Of a stretch of 18,870 nt of DNA, positions 1 through 5,522 are shown in pieces. The notes beneath the pieces were generated by a model. That model was not told where the DNA came from, did not search any database, and saw only the letters and a list, made by a program, of their open reading frames with translations. How positions within the stretch are numbered: position 1 is the stretch's first letter; every line of letters begins with the position of its first letter. Made by a program: the position numbers and the translations under genes. The DNA lies in contig JAHIVR010000090.1 of NCBI GenBank assembly GCA_018816625.1, positions 1 to 18,870 of the forward strand. Direction: 5' to 3'. Source of the DNA: Nanobdellota archaeon (GTDB lineage: Archaea > Nanobdellota > Nanobdellia > Pacearchaeales > GW2011-AR1).

Positions 1-1
1 G

Positions 2-385
2 AAGTCTTTTAATTTAGAAGGCCTTAAAATCAACACCAAAATAGATGTTTCCGAAATAAAAGAAGCAAAAGCAGATATTTTTAAGTTTAAAGAAGAGGTC
101 TTATCTATCAAATTTATTTTCGAATTAGATTATTCCCCTAATATTGCTAATATTGAATTAAAAGGGAATATTCTTCTTTCTGTAGATTCATCCACACATA
201 AAGAAGTGTTAAAGCAATGGAAAAACAAAGAAATGACAGAGGATTTCAGACTCTCCTTATTTAACCTTATTTTAAGAAAATCTTCTTTAAAAGCCATGAG
301 TCTTGAAGAAGATCTCAATTTACCTTTCCACTTACCATTCCCATCTTTAGGAAAGCCCAAAGAGAATGATTCTAAAAACCTTTAA
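2..385 (+). CDS. Conserved hypothetical protein, 3' end (partial)
   Basis: An uninterrupted plus-strand reading frame enters from the left edge and ends at a TAA at 383-385, giving 127 residues without the N-terminus. The visible protein alternates beta-like stretches (KINTKIDVSEIK, LSIKFIFELDYSPNI, IELKGNILL) with a helical part containing KEVLKQWKNKE and SLFNLILRKSSLKAMSLEEDL, and ends in a Pro-rich tail (PFHLPFPSLGKP). The pattern of beta-sheet core, tryptophan helix and Pro-rich end resembles small SecB-like-fold hypothetical proteins of DPANN archaea, but that is recollection and no catalytic motif is visible. A TATA box for the next gene overlaps its stop codon. The minus-strand open frame across it (130-360) has no protein-like features and is a shadow. 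Confidence 0.7.
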   Translation, partial: KSFNLEGLKINTKIDVSEIKEAKADIFKFKEEVLSIKFIFELDYSPNIANIELKGNILLSVDSSTHKEVLKQWKNKEMTEDFRLSLFNLILRKSSLKAMSLEEDLNLPFHLPFPSLGKPKENDSKNL

Positions 386-388
386 ATA
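381..388 (+). promoter_or_regulatory. TATA box of the 410 gene
   Basis: TTTAAATA lies 22-29 nt before the ATG at 410. This is the normal archaeal TATA-to-transcription-start distance, so the transcript should be leaderless or nearly so. It overlaps the stop codon of the preceding gene. Confidence 0.55.
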
Positions 389-409
389 AAACCTTTCTTT
401 CCTCTTAGC

Positions 410-682
410 ATGAAGATATCAAACTCCAAAAGAAGTAAGATTTCCGAACAAATTCTTGCATATCTTTATTCTATATCCCCAAAACCCGCCTTCACCCTCT
501 ATATAGCCCAAGAGATAGCTCGGAATGAAGAATTTGTTAAAACTCTTTTATTAGATCTTAAAGAGAAGCAACTTATTCTTGAGATAAAGAAAAATCCCAA
601 AGGCGTTCCTTATTTAAAAAGATCAAGATGGAGACTCACAGAAAAGACTTTTAATTTATATAAATCAAAACAAACTATTTAA
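410..682 (+). CDS. Small winged helix-turn-helix protein
   Basis: This is a 90-residue basic protein. Helices at residues 8-22 (SKISEQILAYLYSI) and 28-38 (FTLYIAQEIARN) lead into a likely recognition helix EEFVKTLLLDLKEKQLI. A beta-wing rich in Lys/Arg follows (LEIKKNPKGVPYLKRSRWRLT). This is the layout of an MarR/ArsR-like winged helix that separates 'open' and 'closed' promoters, but no subfamily can be assigned and no effector domain is present. The start is supported by a TATA box at 381-388. The next gene, also a winged-helix protein, starts 53 bp downstream with its own TATA box, so the two are neighbours rather than a strict operon. The function is inferred to be DNA binding; the target is unknown. 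Confidence 0.75.
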   Translation: MKISNSKRSKISEQILAYLYSISPKPAFTLYIAQEIARNEEFVKTLLLDLKEKQLILEIKKNPKGVPYLKRSRWRLTEKTFNLYKSKQTI

Positions 683-707
683 TCAGTATTTTACATTATC
701 TTAAAGC

Positions 708-715
708 TTTTATAC
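708..715 (+). promoter_or_regulatory. TATA box of the 736 gene
   Basis: TTTTATAC lies 21-28 nt before the ATG at 736 and fits a leaderless archaeal promoter. Confidence 0.5.
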
Positions 716-735
716 TTCTTGATTTTTGAACAAAG

Positions 736-1503
736 ATGGAAGAAATAAGAGAGGCCTTTCAAAAAGTAAAACAAGACATGGATTCTTTGAGAAATGATCT
801 TGATTTGTTAAAATTTGGAACCGATGAAATAAACGAAAGTATAAATGAGATAAGGGCTTATCTTAGAGGGATGAATGAAGAGATGAAGAAAATCTCTTAT
901 AAACAACTCCTTATAACCCAGACACAAGAAGATAGAAATAAGACCGATAAGACATATAATACGACAGATAAACAGCTTTTTAAGGCTTTAAAAACTCAAT
1001 ATTTGCCTATTTCCACAGGAAATGAAGGGGTTCCAACAGACAGACAGACAGACAGACAGACAGACCAACAGACAGATAATACCCTCAAAAAAGCCCTTCA
1101 AGAACTCCAAGAAACCTTTTTACCCCCCCATAAAGAAGAGGAAAAAGGAGATAAAGAAGCTAAAAAAGATCCCATAGAAGATGCTGCCAAAGCCCTTGAC
1201 TCCCTAGATAACCTCAAGAAAGAAATACGCCTTAAATTTAAGCGTCTCACAGACAAAGAATGGCTCGTATTCTCCACAATGTATCAATTAGACGAGGAAA
1301 AGGGTTTCTCAGATTATAAAACAATATCTGATAGACTAAATCTCACTGAAAGCTCAATAAGAGACTATATAGGGAGATTAATAAAAAAAGGGGTTCCCGT
1401 CGAGAAGAATAAAATAAATAATAAAAACATACAATTAAAAATCTCTGAAAATCTCAAAAAAGTTGCTTCACTACCCACAATAATCAAACTACGTGGTATT
1501 TAA
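736..1503 (+). CDS. Coiled-coil protein with tetranucleotide-repeat linker and C-terminal winged helix
   Basis: The protein has 255 residues in three parts. Residues 1-60 form a heptad-rich coiled coil (EEIREAFQKVKQDMDSLRNDLDLLK). Residues 90-155 are a polar linker containing repeated TDRQ units, then an acidic/basic stretch. Residues 160-245 form a winged-helix domain (LTDKEWLVFSTMYQLDE, then YKTISDRLNLTESSIRDYIGRLIKKG and a short wing). The helix-turn-helix TISDRLNLTESSIRDYIGRL is clear. The linker is encoded by seven uninterrupted CAGA units plus two more, so loss or gain of one unit would shift the frame before the DNA-binding domain. It faces the gene at 1713-2348, which has the same coiled-coil/linker/winged-helix plan. 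It is probably an oligomeric DNA-binding protein, either a transcription regulator or a DNA-organising or initiator protein; the sequence does not decide which. Confidence 0.85.
   Translation: MEEIREAFQKVKQDMDSLRNDLDLLKFGTDEINESINEIRAYLRGMNEEMKKISYKQLLITQTQEDRNKTDKTYNTTDKQLFKALKTQYLPISTGNEGVPTDRQTDRQTDQQTDNTLKKALQELQETFLPPHKEEEKGDKEAKKDPIEDAAKALDSLDNLKKEIRLKFKRLTDKEWLVFSTMYQLDEEKGFSDYKTISDRLNLTESSIRDYIGRLIKKGVPVEKNKINNKNIQLKISENLKKVASLPTIIKLRGI
1037..1076 (+). repeat. CAGA tetranucleotide microsatellite inside a coding region
   Basis: Seven perfect tandem CAGA units occupy 1037-1064. After a short interruption two more units occupy 1069-1076. Read in the gene's frame the tract encodes TDRQTDRQTDQQTD. 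Four is not a multiple of three, so slippage by one unit would change the frame. Confidence 0.95.
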
Positions 1504-1712
1504 TTAATTATCCGTTTAGCCGGCTAAGTAACAATCCTTTCTAATTTACTTTTTTAACTCTCTATTTCCTTATTTTGAAAAACTTTTTTTCAATCAAATA
1601 ACTCTCTTTTTACCATTTCTACCTTTCTTTTTTACTCTTTCTCTCTATTTTTCTCAAAATATCACTTTATTCTTGTTTTTCAATCCTTTTCTAACCCTCA
1701 CTTTTTGTTTTT
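1504..1712. other. Pyrimidine-rich spacer between convergent genes
   Basis: No gene is supported here. The plus strand is almost entirely T and C. It holds a 12-bp palindrome (TTAGCCGGCTAA, 1516-1527), several T runs that can terminate the plus-strand gene, and an 18-nt exact copy (1601-1618) of a piece of the neighbouring coding region (1822-1839). Confidence 0.7.
1550..1590 (+). terminator. Oligo-T termination region for the 736-1503 gene
   Basis: T6 at 1550-1555 and T7 at 1584-1590 on the plus strand lie 47-87 bp after the stop codon. Archaeal RNA polymerase terminates at such T-rich tracts without needing a hairpin. Confidence 0.45.
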
Positions 1713-2348
1713 TTAAGGGCCAAAAACAAGTTTTTTCACTGGTTTTTTTCTTTTTTCTTCTCTTTTTACACTCACTTTTGATTTTTTTAGGAGTCTTTCC
1801 TTCATTTTTTCTGGGATAAACACTCTCTTTTTACCATTTTTCTCAACTATCTCTTCTACTATTGAATAATCTTTTTGTTTAATTCGATTTACCTGACCCC
1901 TTATTGTTGATCTTTCTTTTCCTAACATTGCCCCTAAATCGTCGTAACTAAGTTTCATGTCACTATTTAAAAGTACCCACAAAATAGCTCTTTCAGTAAC
2001 TGAAAATTGGTCTAAATTTGGTGTTTCAACAGCTGTTTGCACACCATTTTGCACAGCATAAACAGCCGGCTGTTTATTAAACACCTGTTTAGGTGTTTTA
2101 AACACCCTATCATTTTTTAGATCATTCATTATTGCAAGAACATTTTTTAATCCTTCTACCTCTTCTTGTACCGACGATAAAACCTCTTTTATCTCCTCTA
2201 TGTCTTTTTTTTGATTATTTTTTTCAGAAGAAAGGTGTTTAATCCATTCAGATATTGAGTTCATATCTTTCTTAACATGCTCAAAACCCCTTTTTGTGTC
2301 TTCTTCGACACGTTCTACCTCTTTTTTTCTTGAAAACCACCTAAACAT
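1713..2348 (-). CDS. Coiled-coil/winged-helix protein with motif-rich linker
   Basis: The protein has 211 residues. The N-terminus is basic and aromatic (MFRWFSRKKE). A coiled coil spans about residues 10-95 (DTKRGFEHVKKDMNSISEW, then KKDIEEIKEVLSSVQEEVEGL). A linker spans about residues 96-135. A winged helix follows at about 136-190 (FSVTERAILWVLLNSD, then YDDLGAMLGKERSTIRGQVNRI). The tail is very basic (KKSKVSVKREEKRKKPVKK). The plan matches the convergent neighbour at 736-1503. The linker DNA (2027-2106) is packed with palindromes related to the repeats upstream of the gene. A TATA box (2371-2378) stands 23-30 nt before the ATG with a motif copy touching it, which suggests the protein binds its own promoter. 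Role inferred: DNA-binding regulator or replication/partition initiator. Confidence 0.85.
   Translation of the reverse strand: MFRWFSRKKEVERVEEDTKRGFEHVKKDMNSISEWIKHLSSEKNNQKKDIEEIKEVLSSVQEEVEGLKNVLAIMNDLKNDRVFKTPKQVFNKQPAVYAVQNGVQTAVETPNLDQFSVTERAILWVLLNSDMKLSYDDLGAMLGKERSTIRGQVNRIKQKDYSIVEEIVEKNGKKRVFIPEKMKERLLKKSKVSVKREEKRKKPVKKLVFGP
2027..2106. repeat. Palindrome cluster inside the linker-coding DNA
   Basis: In order this holds AACAGCTGTT (2028-2037), a 20-bp perfect palindrome centred on CCGG with AAACAG/CTGTTT arms (2058-2077), AAACACCT-GTTT-AGGTGTTT (2079-2098), and GGTGTTT-T-AAACACC (2092-2106). All are built from the same AAACASC half-site found upstream of the gene. Confidence 0.9.
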
Positions 2349-2363
2349 AAAAGATAAAAAGAA

Positions 2364-2378
2364 AACAGGTTTAAATAC
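2364..2378 (-). promoter_or_regulatory. TATA box with adjoining AAACAGG half-site (promoter of the 1713-2348 gene)
   Basis: On the minus strand TATTTAAA (2371-2378) is 23-30 nt from the ATG at 2348. AAACAGGTTT (plus strand 2364-2373) overlaps its downstream edge and matches the half-site of the nearby repeat array. A protein bound there would block promoter use, which is consistent with autoregulation. Confidence 0.45.
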
Positions 2379-2479
2379 TTTTCTCTAATTCCGTCGTCAA
2401 AGAACAAATAACCTCCCTCTTTCCTGTTGGGAAAACAACCAAAAATTATGTGTCGAAGCCCCATGATTTCCAGTGGAAA

Positions 2480-2588
2480 AAACAGCTGTTTATGCTAAAA
2501 AACACCTACAAACACCTTGTTTAAACACCAATAAACACCTACAAACACCCAAACAGCTGTTTGAAATATTCATTTAAAACAAAACACC
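2480..2588. repeat. Iteron-like AAACACC array flanked by AAACAGCTGTTT palindromes
   Basis: AAACACC occurs at 2500, 2510, 2523, 2533 and 2543, i.e. steps of 10, 13, 10 and 10 bp, so most copies face the same side of the helix. It occurs again at 2582. The run of five is bracketed by two AAACAGCTGTTT palindromes at 2480-2491 and 2551-2562; the second extends to 14 bp. AAACACT variants follow at about 2608-2625. Confidence 0.9.
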
Positions 2589-2679
2589 ACCCCCTTTATC
2601 CCGTATATAAACACTGCTTAAACACTCTTACAAACAACAAGCAGACACATAAGCACACAATACGACAAACAATTTAAAA

Positions 2680-2705
2680 TAACTTAGGTAACCTTAGTGC
2701 ACAAC
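2680..2705 (+). repeat. 26-bp direct repeat, copy 1
   Basis: It begins TAACTTAGGTAACC and ends GTGCACAAC, and is identical over all 26 positions to 3127-3152. It contains the dyad AGGT-A-ACCT and the palindrome GTGCAC. It ends 74 bp before the start codon of the 2780 gene. Confidence 0.9.
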
Positions 2706-2779
2706 CACCCCTAAGAATTACATAAAAATAAAAAATACACAAATTTTTAAAAAGAAAACTTCAGTTAAAAAGTAATAAA

Positions 2780-3019
2780 ATGGTAGAAAAGAATAATTCC
2801 AATAACCTTATAGAAGATCTTGCTGAGGCCTATTCCAACCTTGCCAGAGCTGATCCAACAAACTCTTTATTGGAAATGGCAACAGTAGATAGTCTATCGG
2901 TTCTTGTCTTAGACCAGGCCTTTGGAATGAATTATAGGCAGAAGGGTCTTCCTGCAAGATTAAGAGCTTATTTTGAAGACATAAAGGAAGCAATCTCTAA
3001 AGAAGAACCCAGGGATTAG
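2780..3019 (+). CDS. Small helical hypothetical protein
   Basis: The protein has 79 residues and I do not recognise it. It looks entirely alpha-helical: an acidic N-terminal helix (NLIEDLAEAYSNLARADPT), a middle part (LLEMATVDSLSVLVLDQAFGM), and a C-terminal amphipathic helix (LPARLRAYFEDIKEAISKEE). It has no Cys, no signal peptide and no membrane segment. A weak TATA-like sequence lies 26-36 nt upstream, and a 26-bp repeat shared with the next gene lies further upstream, so the two are probably co-regulated. The smaller minus-strand frame across it is a shadow. It could be a regulatory partner or antitoxin-like protein, but nothing visible proves that. Confidence 0.6.
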   Translation: MVEKNNSNNLIEDLAEAYSNLARADPTNSLLEMATVDSLSVLVLDQAFGMNYRQKGLPARLRAYFEDIKEAISKEEPRD

Positions 3020-3126
3020 TGTTGTTAGTGGCAATTTCAAAAATCATTTTGAAGACTAGAAATAAAAGAGTCCAATAGTCCCAGAGGGTATGAAAAATAC
3101 TAATTCCAATCCAATCATTTTTAATT

Positions 3127-3152
3127 TAACTTAGGTAACCTTAGTGCACAAC
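3127..3152 (+). repeat. 26-bp direct repeat, copy 2
   Basis: This is an exact second copy of 2680-2705 in the same orientation. It ends 85 bp before the ATG at 3238 and about 54 bp before a TATA-like TTCTTAAAAAAG (3207-3218). Confidence 0.9.
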
Positions 3153-3237
3153 GTCCTGCCAGGATCTAAATAAGGGTTAAAAAATAAGACAAAGAACCAC
3201 ACATATTCTTAAAAAAGATAAAGAATAATAATTTTAA

Positions 3238-3548
3238 ATGCCCCAACTATTAGACTACTTACCTCACTATAAAAGTGTAAGCGGAATGGTTTTTGTAGAT
3301 TCCGGTGGGGCTAATTCTAGTGGAAGAATGTACTGGATTCACACTTATGATACTGGTGAAAATAAAATGACAATAAGGTTTGGAAGAGGTCCTGACAATA
3401 AAGAAGAGGTCCTATTTTTTCTCATTTAAGAGATGAGAGAGTTATGCATATCTCCCAAGAAGATGTTGAAATTCTTGATGCCACCTCCAGAATTCCGCAC
3501 GAATCCGCCCTAAAGGTTCTTCTAACCAATATCTCCAAATCTTCTTAA
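3238..3548 (+). pseudogene. Small hypothetical gene, apparently frameshifted at a T6 run
   Basis: The ATG frame gives 63 residues (MPQLLDYLPHYKSVSG...) and stops at 3427-3429, just after a run of six T at 3415-3420. With one more T the frame continues from VLFF into SHLRDERVMHISQEDVEILD and on to KVLLTNISKSS, ending at the TAA at 3546-3548, for about 103 residues. The second half has no convincing start of its own (a stop sits at 3399-3401 in that frame; the first ATG is at 3444), and it looks like real protein. The simplest reading is one gene broken by a single-base indel, or an assembly or sequencing error at the homopolymer. A working 63-residue product cannot be excluded. The visible part is beta-rich (GMVFVDSGGANSSGRMYWIHTYD); I do not recognise the family. 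Confidence 0.55.
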
Positions 3549-3585
3549 ACCACATATTTTAACCAAAAATTCCCTTTTAAACATG

Positions 3586-3610
3586 AACTAAGGTAAGGAA
3601 AGTTCACAAA
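3586..3610 (+). repeat. Degenerate third copy of the 26-bp upstream repeat
   Basis: This has 18 of 25 positions in common with the 26-bp repeat, keeping AACT, AGGTAA and AGT-CACAA, in the same orientation. It lies 95 bp before the HAD gene start. Confidence 0.5.
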
Positions 3611-3676
3611 AAACAAATTCCTTTTGAAATACTTCGCACAACGTATATTGTCACAACCCTATAATTTAGACTAATA

Positions 3677-3685
3677 TTTATAAAG
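3677..3685 (+). promoter_or_regulatory. TATA box of the HAD-xerA-HNH-recombinase cassette
   Basis: TTTATAAAG lies 21-29 nt before the ATG at 3706, correct spacing for a leaderless start. The genes to 5943 follow almost without gaps, so this is the likely promoter of all four. Confidence 0.65.
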
Positions 3686-3705
3686 AAGTTCGTACAATCT
3701 AAAAT

Positions 3706-4362
3706 ATGAAAAAGAGGAAATCCAAAATAAAAGCAATAATCTTTGATATTGGGGGTGTGCTTGAACTGAGCAACACAGAACTTGTTAAAACCCCAGGAAA
3801 ACACAGTCAATTTTGGAATAAAGGGGTTCATAACTATGTTGCTAAAAAACTAGGAATTTCCTTAGACCGTTATTTCGATTCTATAGATGCCCCTTATACC
3901 GAATCCATGGAGGGGAAGGTTTCTGAAGAAAAGGCAACAAAAACACTTGCTCAAAACCTCCAACTTTCTGTAAAAAAACTCAAAAGACTCTATTTTAATG
4001 CCTATGCAGGAAATTTTAATACAAATATGGGACTCTACCATAAAGCCTGGAAACTCAAGAAGCAAGGCTACAAAATAGCAATTCTCTCAGACCAGTGGAA
4101 CCTTAGTAAGCCAGCACTAGCCCCCAAAAGAACAATGAAGAAGTTTGATGTGGTTATGATCTCTTGTGAAGTTGGTCTTAGAAAGCCAAATCCAGAGATA
4201 TACAAGAGAACCCTAAGACAGCTAAAAGTCCATGCTAAAGAAGTAATATTCATAGATAACCAAGAATGGAACCTAAAACCAGCAAAAAAACTAGGAATGA
4301 AAACAATTCTATTCAAAAACAACAAACAGACAATAGAAGAATTGGATGGGATGTTAGATTAA
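3706..4362 (+). CDS. HAD-superfamily hydrolase (putative phosphatase)
   Basis: The 218-residue protein carries all four HAD motifs. Motif I is AIIFDIGGVLE with nucleophile Asp14, motif II is AILSDQ with Ser128, motif III is the Lys in GLRKPNPEIY (Lys160), and motif IV is IFIDNQEWN with Asp184. The residue two after the nucleophile is Gly16, as in the FDxGGVL branch of HAD proteins, rather than the Asp of typical phosphatases. Residues 25-110 form the helical cap of a subclass IA enzyme. The substrate cannot be told; phosphomonoester hydrolysis in the cytoplasm is expected from the family. The xerA start is 1 nt after this stop codon, so the two are in one operon. The minus-strand open frames across it are shadows. 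Confidence 0.88.
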   Translation: MKKRKSKIKAIIFDIGGVLELSNTELVKTPGKHSQFWNKGVHNYVAKKLGISLDRYFDSIDAPYTESMEGKVSEEKATKTLAQNLQLSVKKLKRLYFNAYAGNFNTNMGLYHKAWKLKKQGYKIAILSDQWNLSKPALAPKRTMKKFDVVMISCEVGLRKPNPEIYKRTLRQLKVHAKEVIFIDNQEWNLKPAKKLGMKTILFKNNKQTIEELDGMLD

Positions 4363-4363
4363 A

Positions 4364-5191
4364 ATGACCCCCCAAGAATTCCTAGACAAACTAAGAATAG
4401 AACTAAAAATATCAAAAAATTCAGACCATACAATAAGAAATTACACTAAATCCAATCAAGAACTTTTAAATTTTCATAGAAAGACTCCAGAACAAATAAC
4501 TCCAGACGATGTTAAATTGTATATGTCTGAAAGGTTAACAGAGCAGGCAGCCTCAACCATTATTATTTTTCTATCGGCATTAAGATATGCCTTTTCAACA
4601 ATTCTTAATAAAGACATAACCCAAGGCATAAAAAGACCCAAAAGAGAAAGAAAAATACCTGCGGTTTTAACAAAAGAAGAAGTAAGAAGGCTTTTTGAAG
4701 CAATTCCCACAAAGAAAAGTAAACTTATGGTGTCATTGATTTATGCATGCGGTTTTAGAGTATCTGAATTAACTCATCTTAAGACGTCTGATCTTGATTT
4801 TGAGGAAATGATTGGCCATGTGAGACAGGCTAAGGGTAAAAAAGACAGAATATTTAATATTCCAAAATTTCTGGCGTCAAAACTAAAAAAACACATTGAA
4901 GACCAAAAAGAAATGGGTCAAGAATATCTATTTACCGGGCCAAAAGGAAGTCTCTCTGATAGAAATATACAAAAAATAGTAAGAGAAGCTACAAAAAAAG
5001 CAAAGATAAACAAAAAAGTTTCTCCACATACTCTAAGGCACAGCTTTGCAACACATTTATTGGAAAACGGAACAGACATAAGGATGATTCAGGAACTACT
5101 TGGACATGCCGACCTCAGCACGACACAGATTTATGCCCATATATCCCCAGAACAAATTAAAAAAATACCTTCTCCTATAGAAGATTTATAA
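4364..5191 (+). CDS. xerA: XerA-like tyrosine recombinase
   Basis: This 275-residue protein is the usual length for archaeal XerA and bacterial XerC/D. The N-terminal SAM-like core-binding domain is at about 1-90 (NYTKSNQELLNFHRKTPEQITPDD). The catalytic domain is complete: Arg132 in ACGFRVSEL, beta-hairpin Lys157 in RQAKGKKDR, His222 and Arg225 in PHTLRHSFATH, His248 in LLGHADL, and nucleophile Tyr257 in TQIYAHIS. The family resolves chromosome dimers at dif sites or acts as an integrase. The simple architecture, with no arm-binding domain, favours XerA. Unusually it is the second gene of a four-gene cassette with an HNH nuclease and a lone recombinase domain, so an element-specific role is also possible. 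Confidence 0.92.
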   Translation: MTPQEFLDKLRIELKISKNSDHTIRNYTKSNQELLNFHRKTPEQITPDDVKLYMSERLTEQAASTIIIFLSALRYAFSTILNKDITQGIKRPKRERKIPAVLTKEEVRRLFEAIPTKKSKLMVSLIYACGFRVSELTHLKTSDLDFEEMIGHVRQAKGKKDRIFNIPKFLASKLKKHIEDQKEMGQEYLFTGPKGSLSDRNIQKIVREATKKAKINKKVSPHTLRHSFATHLLENGTDIRMIQELLGHADLSTTQIYAHISPEQIKKIPSPIEDL

Positions 5192-5192
5192 A

Positions 5193-5522
5193 ATGCAAAA
5201 TAGAGACAAATATCTAAGAACAAAAACCTTGAAAAGATATAATTTCACTTGTCAAAAATGTAAATTAGAAGACAAAACAGGAAAAAAACTTGAGGCGCAC
5301 CATATAATTCCCCTATATGCTAGAGGAAAGGATGAAATAGATAATATAATTACTCTGTGTTTTGATTGCCATCGTTATGCTCCTAATGATTTTGAAGAAT
5401 TTAAAGAATATATTAAAGATGAAATAGAAGGAATTGTGACAGCATTAATAAAAGCATTTAAAAAAGTTAAAGCAGAAAATCCAGAATTAATTGAAGAAAT
5501 GGAGAAAGAAAATGTCAGATAA
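5193..5522 (+). CDS. HNH endonuclease domain protein
   Basis: The 109-residue protein has a compact HNH fold. A zinc knuckle is formed by Cys20-x2-Cys23 (FTCQKCK) and Cys56-x2-Cys59 (LCFDCH). The catalytic core is His36-His37 in EAHHIIPLYARG, Asn51 in EIDNIITL, and His60. The family cuts or nicks DNA with a metal ion. The C-terminal third (residues 65-109) is an acidic helical tail that may bind a partner. It starts 1 nt after the xerA stop codon and overlaps the next gene by 11 bp, so it is likely made together with both recombinase genes. The target is unknown; it could be a homing-type or element-processing nuclease. Confidence 0.88.
   Translation: MQNRDKYLRTKTLKRYNFTCQKCKLEDKTGKKLEAHHIIPLYARGKDEIDNIITLCFDCHRYAPNDFEEFKEYIKDEIEGIVTALIKAFKKVKAENPELIEEMEKENVR

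Larger units (their letters stand above)
2349..2779. other. Non-coding regulatory region upstream of two divergent genes
   Basis: This 431-bp stretch has no supported gene. It contains the minus-strand promoter at 2364-2378, the AAACACC array, a first copy of a 26-bp direct repeat (2680-2705), and a weak TATA-like TTTTTAAAAAG at 2744-2754 for the gene at 2780. Confidence 0.7.

Noticed and set aside
130..360. Minus-strand open frame opposite the first gene
   Set aside because: It lacks domain features; the plus-strand frame continues through the window edge and has conserved-looking protein structure.
1516..1527. Palindrome TTAGCCGGCTAA as a bacterial-type hairpin terminator
   Set aside because: It has no loop and no T run directly after it; termination is better assigned to the T runs further on.
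2480..2588. CRISPR array
   Set aside because: The repeat unit is only 7 bp and the steps are 10-13 bp, with no spacers of 30 bp or more and no cas genes in the window.
2680..2705. dif site for XerA
   Set aside because: The 26-bp repeat lacks the two 11-bp inverted arms around a 6-bp centre expected of a dif site, and it occurs two to three times in promoter positions.
3444..3548. Independent 34-codon gene starting at the ATG at 3444
   Set aside because: No TATA box at the right distance, and the frame is open upstream to join the preceding gene; a frameshift explains it better.
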